Part shown: one piece after another, positions 7,846 to 17,082 of the stretch | Numbering within the stretch: the first letter of the stretch is position 1 | Layout: the number at the start of each line of letters is the position of its first letter | Origin: Chromera velia | Taxonomy: Eukaryota > Sar > Chromeraceae | Length of the DNA stretch: 17,100 bases | Assembly: GCA_018398765.1 (NCBI GenBank) | Contig: JAHBMJ010002657.1 | Location: 1 to 17,100 of the forward strand | Direction of reading: 5' to 3' | The notes under the pieces: generated by a model | Told to the model about the DNA's origin: nothing | What the model saw: the letters and a program-made list of their open reading frames with translations, nothing else | Database searches by the model: none | Position numbers and translations under genes: made by a program

Positions 7846-10800
7846 TCAATTTCTCTCTTTGTCGTGTTTCTTCTTCTTCAGATTTAAAGGTTTGACCCGG
7901 TCTCCCTGAAGGCCTTCATGGGCCGCTGGGGGGACGGGAAGAGGTGAGGGGCGCCCATTCTCCCTCTCCCGCGTGTGCGCGTCCATCCTTGTGGGACTTC
8001 TGGTACCCCCCCCTACAGCAGGCCCAGAAGAAGAAGAAGATGTGTCTGTATTGACAAACATACCCCCTCCCCCATAGGGCACCCTAGAGGGAGGGATGGG
8101 AGCTCCCCTCGCATTGGCGTGCCACGGTTCTCCTCCGTCCTCCTCCTCTTCCTCATCTTCATATCCCACAACGTCCTCAGCAAAAGCCTCAACGCCCTGC
8201 CGAACAGCATGCCAACCTTGGGATACCATCGAAGTCAACCCTCCCACCACCTCCCTCTGGATGTTCATTGAAAAGTCCCAACCCGAACCCTTCCCCTTTC
8301 CCTTTGCGGCACGACCAGAGGAGGAATTGGGACTCTGTCCCTGTGGCTGTGTGTGCCTGTTGTGCCTGGCAGGACTGGCCGAAGAGCCCGAGAGGGGGGG
8401 CGGCCTGGAGGAAGAGGAAGGCGACCCTGAGGCCCCCCCCCTTCCACCTGCAGTCACCGAAGTCCGACCCCCAACGTCGGAGAGGGTCGGGGGGCCAATG
8501 CCGTCTCCAAAGAATTCAACCAAGGAGACGGCACTGTCCCTTTCGGCAGTAGGAGACATGCCGTGACCACGCGAGGACTTGACAGGGCTGCCCTCTGTGA
8601 GTCCGTTTTGGGGACTCGAAGAACTTTGAAATGCCTTTGCAGACTCTACTGTAGGAAGGGAAGGTCGACCAGAGTCAGCTGCTGGGGGAAGGAAGGGGGG
8701 ACGGATAGCTGAAGGGCTTAGGGGGGGTGCTGCAGTTCTCTCCGCCTCACTAGAGGGAGGACAACCCCTCCCCGGGGCCATTCCTACGCCCATGCCTAGG
8801 TCGGCAGCCAATTCCTCTAATGAAGGTCCTCTTTTTGCTTCTCTTCCTCCACCTTCGTTCGTTCTGGTTCTAGAAAATCGGGGAGAGCCTCGGACGTGAG
8901 GCGCCGACGTGGCGGGAGACTCGCACGGTCCGACTGTGGGTGAGTGCCTCGATACATTCCCTGCTTCACCCTCGCTCCGATGCTCTACAGATACAATTTG
9001 GTCTGCAGGGGGGGAGAAGGATCCCGGAGGCAAACGGGAAAATCTCCGAGGAGAATGGGATTCTGTCTCCTTCGCCTCTTCCCCTGAGACCGTGTCTGTG
9101 CCTGTCGGTAACAAATCTGTACCGCCACCACCATGGGAGATGCCCCCCGCCGATGTGTGTCCAGACAGATCCTGGACCCCTGCAGCGATTTGACTGACGA
9201 CAAGGCCAGCTTTAGCCAAATCTGCTGTCGTCTCTTCTTCTTCCTCCCCTCCGTTTCCCCTCCCCAGCATTGCATTCTCTCTCTTCTTCTTCATCTCTTC
9301 CAGTTCCCACTCAGCTGCCCTGAGACGCTCCCGAAGCTCCTCAGAAACTCTCAAGGCTTCATCTCTTTCGGCAGAGAGACGCTGCAACAATAACACGAAA
9401 GAGCAACCTCATACAAAACCAAAGTGGAGCAAAATGGTGAGAGGGAAGCATAACCATGAACGGAAAATGACGTGCAGAAGCTGCAGAAAAGAAACAAAAA
9501 ATGCCGGAGTCTCGAGAGAAGGTGAAAAGAAAACGCAGTGGTGTCGAATAAATGTGCAGTCGATCTCACAATCACGAAGTCAAATTTGCGGTCTCAAACC
9601 ATCTCAGAGACCGGCCGTGGAACCACACCCCAATCCAGAATCTCTTCCACGCATCACGTCCGTCCATCCATCCATCAATTCACCGATCTCATTTGTGCAT
9701 CCCAACATCCCGTCCCGATGACTCACCTGCCAGTCGCTCTCTGTTTTGTCCCCCCCCCTTGTCTGAGAAGTGTTCACAGGTCCTTCAGCTCTTTCCCCTC
9801 CTTCTTCTCCCTCCGGACTTCTCGGCTCCCTCCCTTCCCCTTCTTCCTCCACGAGAACCCCTTCCTTCCCATCCCTTTCCTCTTTCTTCTCTTTCTCTCC
9901 CTTTTCTTCACCTGAACCCCCCCCGCCCTCCCCTTGAAGGTCCCCCCCCTCCGAACACACAGCCGAAGGGAAGGGCCCCGGGGCGTCGTCCCAAGAGGGG
10001 AGGGGAATGCCGGGGCCCTCGTCCGACCCCTTCACCTCCTCATCTTTCTCGAGTACCCCCTCCGCACTCTCTTCTCCTTTATCACCTTCCGCAGTGCGCC
10101 CCCCTGTCTCCACACCAGACAGCAGACCATCACAAACAGCTGCCTGGACACAGGCATCCACCCCCCCACTCTTCCCACAAACAGCTGCCTGGACACAGGC
10201 ATCCACTCCCCCACTCTTCCCACCCACCCCTCTCGGTTTGTCTTCCCGAGACCCTCCCTCATCCGTCTGAGTTGCCGCGTCGTCTCTCTCACTTGCCTCC
10301 ACCCCCTTTCGCTCTTCCTCGCCAGCTGTGTCCATCCCGTCTCCAGACGTCAACTCTGGGGAAGAGACGGCTGCTGCTGACTGCTGAGCGAGCCGCAATT
10401 GTTCTCGTACTTCCTCGAGTTCCGCCTGACGAGCGAGGGAATACGTGCAGAAGACAGAAGTTTCCCCTGCCTATTCTGGAAACAATGTAATGTTTCGATG
10501 AAGGACTTGGGAAACGAAGCCACGCACTTTCCTCTCTAATGCAGTCTAAGAGGATGCACTCACCGGCAGACAGAGGGGCAAAATGTCAAAAGATGTTGAA
10601 GGAGGGACAGTGAGACCAATCTTGCTGACATGCGGAGAGGCTGTCAGACAACATCGAGGAGAAAAAAAACAGACTGTGCGATGTCCAACTCCTCAAAGAG
10701 ACAGAAAGAAGAAGTAAAAGAAAAAAAAAAGAAAGGTCAGTATCTATTCACCTCCAGTCGTCCTGCTCTTTCTTCCATCTGTGTCTTTGCTTCCCTCTGC

Positions 10801-11810
10801 CCCTCCAGTTCCCTCGATGCCCCCTCAAGGGCCTCTTCTGCCTCCACAAGTCGGGAGTGCACCTCCCTTGCCTCCTCTTCCAGAAGGTCCCTCTCGGCCT
10901 CTGTTGACAAAAGCGCACTCTCGCACTCCTTCAGCTTAGAGACAAGGAAGGACTTCACCTGCGCGTACACACAGAGAGAACGAAGAGCAGAGATCAGAGA
11001 GAGAGGAATAGAGAGAGAGAAAGAAAAAGAGAAAAGGCCATTCTTCTTGAGGCGATTCAAAATTTCTAACACATTCCAAAGAAGCCTCGGCAGAGAAGTC
11101 AAAAGGAAGGACGCTTTTTCTGCTGAGAGCCATGCCGACCTTCTCCATGTTCTCCAGCCGAGCGACCACGTCCTCTGTGTCTGCCTGCGCGATCACCATG
11201 CTCTCAGCTGCCTGGACAACTGCACTCGAGAATACAGAAAGGAAAAAAGTACGTCCATGGACGAGACAGAGAAACGGAAGAAAGAAGGGAAGGAATCAAA
11301 GGCTCCCTCTATGGGTTGAAAAGCACAAGAACTGATGTAGAGCTGATAAACGATGTTTTTGAAAGCGCTTGTGAAGAGTAAGAGAAAGGGGAACTGACCT
11401 CGATGGACGCTCTCAGGTCTGCTCCCTCTGGAGGTCCCTCGGAGAGTTGACTGGATGGCTGTGGGGATGGGGATGTTGCTAGTCAACCTCTTGAACCACT
11501 TGCCTGCAGCCTTTGAGTATCCCTTCTCCTTCTCTTTGTGTTTCGATTTGGAAGAAGACGGTCCGCTCTCTTCCGTCTCGTCTCTCTCGTTTTGTCTCAT
11601 CCCTGAGAGAGGAGGGGGTGGGGGTTGACTGTCTAACTGGGGGGAATTTGCTTGCAGTGGACTGAGGAAGGCTTCCAGAGGGGCAGAACCCGGAGCCTGT
11701 TCCTCCGAGACGATCAGAGCCTTCCCCCCTCCCCCCCCTCTAGAGGAGCTAGGAGGAGAGGGCGTCCCCCTCTGTTGATCCACAAACGGGGTCCAACTCT
11801 CTCTGCTCAT
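7846..11810 (-). CDS. Large coiled-coil, low-complexity protein of unknown function (five exons)
   Basis: Proposed exons in transcript order: 11810-11399, 11219-11140, 10958-10752, 10425-9727, 9381-7846, giving 977 residues. Donors are GTCAGT, GTCGGC, GTGAAT and GTGAGT; acceptors end in CAG; all phases match. The first in-frame ATG (11810) is preceded by an in-frame TGA at 11822-11820. After a Ser/Pro/Gly-rich N-terminus with a basic patch (AAGKWFKRL), exons 2, 3 and the start of 4 encode a heptad-rich coiled coil (residues about 140-250), with motifs such as ARLENMEK, LLEEEAREVHSRL and AELEEVREQLRL. The start of exon 5 adds another coil (ERLRAAEWELEEMKKK). The rest is disordered: acidic Glu/Gly stretches, Ser/Pro tracts, a short amphipathic segment (QREVVGGLTSMVSQGW) and a basic end (KKKKHDK). 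Exon 4 carries a duplicated 15-residue unit. A second in-frame donor at 11070 would lengthen exon 2. A structural or tethering role is a guess from the coiled coils. Confidence 0.72.
9382..9726 (-). other. Intron 4 of the coiled-coil gene
   Basis: A 345-base intron with donor GTGAGT right after a Trp-Gln codon pair and acceptor TTGTTGCAG. It is in phase 0, so the coiled coil that begins exon 5 stays in frame. Nothing else was recognised in it. Confidence 0.7.
10132..10221 (-). repeat. Two 45-bp tandem units inside exon 4
   Basis: Units at 10132-10176 and 10177-10221 are identical except for one base. They are in frame and encode two copies of a 15-residue unit (GKSGGVDACVQAAVC) at residues about 302-331 of the coiled-coil protein. 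The near identity indicates a recent duplication or ongoing homogenisation. Confidence 0.9.
10426..10751 (-). other. Intron 3 of the coiled-coil gene
   Basis: A 326-base phase-0 intron with donor GTGAAT and acceptor CTCGTCAG. Heptad pattern continues directly across the junction (…AGRLE joined to AELEEV…), which supports the splice. The sequence just after the donor is purine-poor and then A/T-rich; no gene is seen. Confidence 0.65.
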
Positions 11811-12427
11811 GGCCGCCACTCATGCACTCCTCTCTAGAACGTCTCCACTCGGCTCCTTAAACTCAGCCGTCTCCAAACGCAACAGACCAATCTCTTTTTG
11901 CGGATTGCATCGGCACCACAAAGAAATGCTAAAGATACAAAGGAATCCAAATTGCACAGAGGGTTACAGCCGAATCGAATGCATCTGTACAGGGAGAAAC
12001 TGCAAGGGAATCTGGAGATGTCTGGAGGCCAGCACTGAGGTGAAAGTTCCGTGAAAGTCGCATGCAGAGAAAAGCAGACTGAGCTGTCAGGCAAACATGC
12101 AGGGTCCGCGCCCGCGCGTGCAGCGCGAAATCGCGCGAAACAGGCCGGGCCGGCCGGGTGAGGCCGAGCTTACGCGTATGTCCTGCCTCTCTCTCTTAGT
12201 ACCTGTCGTCAGATTGCTTGAACCTCAGAACCTTTCAATTACCTTTGCTGTTACTCACTGATGTGATCAGCTCGAAACCTCAGTCAGTGTTGGCACGAAC
12301 TTTCAACAACACGTGCATCCGGACATATCGCAGGCTCTTCTACAAGGCTGTCGGGAGCACATGCTGTTCGACTGAATTTTCTGGGCGTCTCCTTTCAGAC
12401 TGTGGTGCCGTGCAGATCCATCTCGAG
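11811..12427. promoter_or_regulatory. Divergent promoter region
   Basis: About 620 bases separate the start codons of the minus-strand coiled-coil gene and the plus-strand cyclotransferase gene. It includes a CpG-rich, palindrome-rich block at 12107-12177. A pyrimidine tract ending in TTAG at 12186-12199 might be an acceptor of a 5' UTR intron. The plus-strand frame is open from about 12218 but has no ATG before 12428, so this part is read as 5' UTR. Confidence 0.5.
12123..12140 (-). promoter_or_regulatory. Two E2F/DP-like sites in tandem
   Basis: GCGCGAAA occurs at 12123-12130 and again at 12133-12140. The minus strand therefore reads TTTCGCGC twice with a ten-base period. TTT(C/G)GCGC is the established consensus of E2F/DP factors, which are conserved across plants, animals and many protists. 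Binding is inferred only from the match. Confidence 0.4.
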
Positions 12428-14566
12428 ATGGCTGGCTCCATGCTACTTACTCTTCTGGTGGCTCTGTTCTCTCAACTTTTGGTCTTTTGTTTCGGCAAGA
12501 ATGCCACGGAGGTTCCGTGGAACAGAGAAGCTCTGAAGGTCTTTGAACACGAGTCGACATGCTTCACTCAGGTCAGTCAAAGAAAAGACCAGATGGGGCT
12601 TGACAACCAATTTGACTCGTGTGCTACTGAGTAGCCGCTCATTCGTGTCACCTGCACTGCCGTCTATCGAACCGTCTCGCTTACTTCTGCTGGCAGCTGC
12701 GTACAAATGCCGAAGCTGTGCTGGACGCTGATGGAAGCACTGTTGAGTTTGTGTTTGCACCTCTTGCGGAACTTTTTTTTGATACTAGAGAGCAAATGAC
12801 GCATATGGGTAACGTACCGTGAGAAAGAAACAAAATGCAGAGTTGTCCTATGTGGCCGTGTCCTTCAGAATCGATGCCTCTTTGCTGCTCAAATCATCAG
12901 GCTGCTTTTTCATGGGGCAGATTACTGCACAAGTGAACCTCTTTGGCCAATACCTACGGATACTTTGTCCTGAATTATGATTCTGTATGTTCAGCTACCC
13001 GTCTACTTCTGAATCGACACTCTCCGTGCAGAGGTCTCTGTATTACATTCTTCTTTCACCCTTGTTCAGCGAAGATTTCGTCCCTGTATGTTTTTCGTGC
13101 TTGTCATCATGTCTGGCTGTCCGACATCCAATGCTAGTCATACGCTGAATCTGGCCTGCTGGACCGGGTGACTACATGCGCGGCTTTGTGGTGCTGCGCA
13201 CAGCTGTGGGGACTCGTTATGAATAGAGCGCCTTGTCTTCTTCTTCTCTCATTTTTGTGTAAACGCAAAAGAGAGCAAACGGACGAATTCATTACCATCC
13301 TGTACAGAAATCGTACGAATCGAGAGCAATCAGAGATATCTGTGTATACTTTCCATCTAGAGGGCGTTGAAAATGCATTTGCATTGATGAAAGGTAGTGC
13401 GCACAACAAATGTATGTATTAATATGCGCATGAATGCATGCATGCAGGGTTTGGAGTGGGTGAACTCAAGTGTGCTCCTCGAGAGTTGCGGGGACTACAA
13501 CGCGAGTCATCTGGTTTTGTATGAGGCAGGGGGGGCAGAGGCAGAGGGGGGGGGGGGGAAGGTTTTGAAGTCCGTCGACCTGCCTGGACAATATTTTGGG
13601 GAGTCTTCTGCAATCGTGAGAGATCGTCTTTTTGTTTTAACCTGGAGGGAGGAGGTTGTTTTGGTCTTCGAGTTCCCCTCCCTTGAGTACGTTGGGTATT
13701 TTTTGTTCCCGAATTCCGAAGGCTGGGGACTCGCATACGATGCCGAGAAGGATCTGCTGTATTCAACCAACGGGTCGCCCAAACTGATGCACCTTCAAGT
13801 CCCGACAGAAGATCCTCTTCCAGGGTGGCCAGATGTGTCCAAAGTGAAAAATGAAAACCAAACTGTGTCGGGTGGGCGTGGTGTGATGAAGGTATTGAAG
13901 ACGTTTACAGTGAGGTGTTTTGATAACAAGCCAACGAAGAGCCTGAACGACCTTGCGTTGTTCAGAACTCCAGGTGGTACAAAGATGCTGGCAGCGAACG
14001 TTTGGTTTGAAACTTTCATTGTTTTCATCTCCCCTTTGGACGGGCAGTGTCGAGGCTGGATGGACTTTTCGGGAGTTTATGTTGACCCGGAGGGGGAGGA
14101 GGATAACGTTCTGAATGGTCTCGCGTGGAGTTCTGAAAGGGGGGGAGAACGGTTGTTTCTGACAGGAAAGATGTGGCCTCATTCCTACGAGGCGGAGGTG
14201 AAATTTGATGTTCTGGATGGGGGGGGAGAAATCGAAGATTCCACGTCGATGAATGGGGGTGAAGGGTCCTCACTTGTAGACTCAGATGGGGAGGAAGAGG
14301 AGGGGACAAGGGCAGAAGCCCCAAAAGAGGTGTTCGAGGCGTCAGACGATTCTGCTGTCTTGTCTGTTTTCGTCGGAGGGGGAGACGACGAGGATGGTAT
14401 GGAAGTGCAAGGGGGGGAGGAAAGACCCGATATCGGGGCACAGAGTTCCAAATCGAACAGAGGGGAACAAAGGAGGGAGCGGGTTGGTTTACAGAGAGGC
14501 TTTGCACTGTCTAGAAAAGAAGAAGCGGAGCCCCTGCAAGCAGAAGAGAAGCTTGTGTTCAGCTGA
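12428..14566 (+). CDS. Glutaminyl-peptide cyclotransferase, plant/bacterial type, secreted
   Basis: Two exons, 12428-12571 and 13448-14566, give 420 residues. The donor is GTCAGT and the acceptor GCATGCAG, phase 0. The junction rebuilds the family motif FTQ-GLEW. This family (Glu_cyclase_2, a five-bladed propeller, EC 2.3.2.5) turns N-terminal glutamine of peptides into pyroglutamate. Visible landmarks: hydrophobic signal peptide at residues 5-23 ending near CFG, FTQGLEW (46-52), LLESCGDY with Glu60, FVLTW (110-114), EGWGLAYD (139-146), LAANVW (229-234), VLNGLAW and LTGKMWP (286-292). A secretory-pathway location follows from the signal peptide and the enzyme class. Two oddities: the usual NELE motif reads NDLA (215-218), and after about residue 301 there is an extra tail of about 120 residues, acidic then basic, not typical of the family, whose members are usually around 260-320 residues. 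Upstream the frame is open but lacks an ATG, so Met at 12428 is the start. Confidence 0.88.
12572..13447 (+). other. Intron of the cyclotransferase gene
   Basis: An 876-base phase-0 intron running from GTCAGT to a GCATGCATGCAG acceptor. Several short open frames inside it show no recognisable protein features. Composition is more AT-balanced than the exons, without poly-G runs. Nothing else was recognised. Confidence 0.8.
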
Positions 14567-15507
14567 CCTTGTCAGCGACTCAGCGGCTAGGTCAGCGATG
14601 ACCAGCTTCAATCGTTGATGCCTTGACTTTGCTATTTGAATTTAGCACCGCCGTCTAGACCGCTGTTAGTAGTACCACTAAGCAAACTGAGTTTAACATT
14701 TAAAACTCGTTTTAAACTAGATTTTTAAAACAATAATTATGTTTTCTTTGATTTTTGAAAATTAGTATTTTAAATATTTTTCCGTTAAACCCTGCAAGTT
14801 GTCAGGAATATGAAGGAGTTTGGGATAGGAATATAAAGGAATATGCAGGAATATGGGGTAGGAATATGAAGGAATATATAGGATTATACAGGAATATGAG
14901 GTAGGAATCTACAGGTCAAAATTGATAGGAATTTAAAAATTAAATTCCTGTAAAGTAGGAAATTAATAGAAATTAAGATAAAATTTCCTAGCAGTAAGAA
15001 TTTGATAAAAAACATAAGTAGGAATATGAAGGAATATATAGGAATATGAAGGAATTTGCGGTACGACACCGTAGGAATATGCAGGAATATGGGGTAGGAA
15101 TATGAAAGAAAATATTAGTTTCCTAGTACCACTTGCAGGATTCCAGGAATTTTGATTCAAATTCCTACCGATTTTCACCTGTAGATTCCTACTTCATATT
15201 CCTACATAATCCTACATATTCCTACTTCATATTCCTAGTCATATTCCTGGCAACTTGCAGGGTAGCTTTAATTTTTGCCAGGAACATTGGCTATGTAGAC
15301 CTAGATGTAGACTTAGTCTCTTAAAAAAATTTGACTTTCCTTTCAGAATATATCTAGTTCCCAGCATCAGGCTTAGTTTTTAAATTTGAAATGAAAACAC
15401 TCATAGAAACAAATGAATGCAGTAGAATGCAGCAAGAGAAAAGCACGGCCGTTTTACCGGACGAGTTGTCATTCTGAAATTCCTGTCAGCTGCTCTTTGC
15501 ATGTCTG
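14567..15507. other. Convergent intergenic region with an inserted repeat element
   Basis: The spacer lies between the cyclotransferase stop codon and the stop codon of the TPR gene. It is AT-rich from about 14640 to 15420. Its centre is the inverted-repeat element at 14790-15262. The short open frames here (for example 14884-15069 on the minus strand) merely translate the GGAATATG repeats. Confidence 0.7.
14790..15262. mobile_element. Non-autonomous TIR (MITE/foldback-like) element
   Basis: The element starts CCCTGCAAGTTGTCAGGAAT and its end, read on the other strand, starts CCCTGCAAGTTGCCAGGAAT. The arms (about 14790-14950 and 15121-15262) remain alignable with gaps further in. Both contain AGGAATCTACAGGT followed by an A-rich stretch and TAGGAATTT. 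Each arm is built from many GGAATATG/GGAATATA units. The middle contains further copies and a second TCCTGCAAGTGGTAC-like motif. There is no coding capacity. No clear target-site duplication was found at the borders, so exact ends are uncertain by a few bases. Confidence 0.7.
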
Positions 15508-16996
15508 TTACCCTCCTCCCCCTCTTTCATGGCTCGCCTGTCCCAGAGTCGTAAATTTTATGGATGAGAAGCCTCCTTCTTTCTTCCTCTTTGGTGTCTC
15601 TGAGGGTCCGTCCCCCATGTCTCCGTATTCCCGTCTTTCTTCTCTTTGACTTTTTGCCTGTGATGCCTCTTCCGTGCGTACCGAACTCATCATTGCTTCA
15701 ACTTCAACCTCTGCGGTGTGTTGACTCTTCCGCAAATCTTGTCTCTGTTGGCTCTCACTTTTGGTCTGTGTCGCTTCGGACGCTGAAGAAGAGGCGCTCA
15801 GTATTTGCTCCCCCGTGTCCTTTTTCTCCTGCTGTTCCTTTTCTCTTCGGACTCTTTCTTCCTTCACGTGAGGGAGCTCGAGGCCTTTGGACTCAAAGAT
15901 CTCCTTCATGGTCATCTCCCGTCTCTTCACGGGGCCTGCCTTGAGGGTCTCTCGGATGGAATTGGTGGTCGTGTGCGTCTCTCCAAGGGCCCTCTCAGCA
16001 ATGTCCAGACCCTGAAAACAAATAGTCAGGCACCCAATCAATCAATCAATCAATCAATCAATGTATGAAAGAAAGAAGCACGTTTGTTCATCTCTTCCTT
16101 GCTTCTTTGATTTCTTCTTTTTTCTTTTTTTCTTCTTCTTCTTCTCCGTTCTTTTACTTTTTCATTCATTTATTCATTCTTTATTTCTTTTTTTTCTTTC
16201 TTTTCCAGCTTTGCATCTGTCTGCCTGTATGACTGTGCATCCGTCTTTTCGCATAGGAAGGAGAGGGAGGACTCGGGATGGCCAGATATGCCACAAAAGA
16301 AGGCAGAGAGAGAGAGAGAGGCAGAAAAGACATTAGCCAGCGCACACTTTTCGTTTCGCCCCCATTTCCTCTACCACGCTCTTCTCTTACGTCGCGAATG
16401 TCCTGCCACTTTGCCTTCCCTGCCTTTCCCACATCGACAGCGAGCCAAATTCGAGCTTGAACGACTATGCTCTCTCTCTGTATGCGAATGCCAACTTGCA
16501 GGGCTCCCCGCCCAACAACAACCTGTTTGCCTTGCCGCCTTCGTGTTCCACTCGAGAAATTCAGATTCATCCGCAAGATGATGCACTCACTGATCGACTA
16601 AATAACTGTGTGAAGAAAGGAAGGAAGGAAGCACTGACGTACCTCCGTCAGGGCCTCCTTCGCCTGGCCCCACCAATCTAGTTCCCTGTAAGCACACCCT
16701 GCATGCATGGTGGCAGGCAGGTAGGCAGACAGACAGGCGCACAGGGATGTGGAAAGAATGGTCGCAGGGAATTCAGCCAATGAATTAGAATTGACGCAGG
16801 ATCTAGAAAACCACAGAACCCACTACAACGGACAAAGTTTTGGCACTTTTGAGAGCGGCACATGACTCTTCTCCTCACAGATGCTCTCCATGCAGGCTCT
16901 TGTGTCCTTCCCTTCTTTCACCACCCGCCGTTCCTCAAATTTCTCCCTGATCTCCCTGGTCTCACACTCGCACAAATTGAGGTGCCTTTTTCTGTC
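15508..16996 (-). CDS. TPR (kinesin-light-chain-like) protein, 5' end missing
   Basis: Three exons in transcript order are supported: 16996-16879, 16698-16643 and 16011-15508. The earlier part of the gene lies beyond the right edge. Phases match (1, then 0). Across the two junctions the protein reads as a canonical TPR unit of the kinesin-light-chain kind: CAYRELDWWGQAKEALTE joined to GLDIAERALGETHTTTNS. The ALGE-H-T-T signature is typical of that family. The first exon seen is a charged helix (CETREIREKFEERR). After the TPR the C-terminus is a Glu/Lys/Ser/Gln-rich tail of about 140 residues, probably disordered or coiled. It ends in GGGG and a TAA at 15510-15508. TPR units bind partner proteins; the partner is unknown. 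This is probably not a true kinesin subunit, since such repeats are widespread in algae and bacteria. Confidence 0.68.
16012..16642 (-). other. Last intron of the TPR gene
   Basis: A 631-base phase-0 intron with donor GTACGT and acceptor TTTTCAG, and a branch-like CTGAC about 15 bases before the acceptor. On the sense strand it contains a long purine-rich stretch (complement of 16105-16205), an AG-dinucleotide stretch (16304-16321 region) and the ATTG array next to the acceptor. No additional exon could be supported. Confidence 0.65.
16035..16062. repeat. (CAAT)7 tetranucleotide microsatellite
   Basis: Seven perfect CAAT units. In the sense of the minus-strand TPR gene this is an ATTG array about 20-50 bases upstream of the 3' splice site, just outside the likely branch-point region. 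Confidence 0.9.
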
Positions 16997-17082
16997 CTGC
17001 AGTCTGCTTGGCTTTATTTACGCTCACGCAGATTCCGAGCTCTGTCACTTTCCTTCTTCCGTCTCATGCGCCTTCCTCTCTG

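Noticed and set aside
9552-10490. 312-codon Pro/His/Ser-rich plus-strand frame
   Set aside because: It is the mirror of exon 4 of the coiled-coil gene. Composition follows from the complementary Glu/Gly codons, and the minus-strand frame has matching splice phases and coiled-coil continuity.
12218-12427. N-terminal extension of the cyclotransferase frame
   Set aside because: The extension begins with TTG and contains no ATG. The ATG at 12428 gives a clean signal peptide, as expected for this family.
14800-15110. Regularly repeated GGAATATG words as a possible CRISPR array
   Set aside because: Repeats are degenerate, spacing is irregular, there are no unique spacers or cas genes, and the whole is mirrored as an inverted repeat in eukaryotic DNA.
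16466-16499. Minus-strand LAFAYRERA, similar to a TPR helix, inside the last TPR-gene intron
   Set aside because: A stop codon follows immediately and including it would break the well-formed TPR unit made by the flanking exons. It is chance or at best a dead exon copy.
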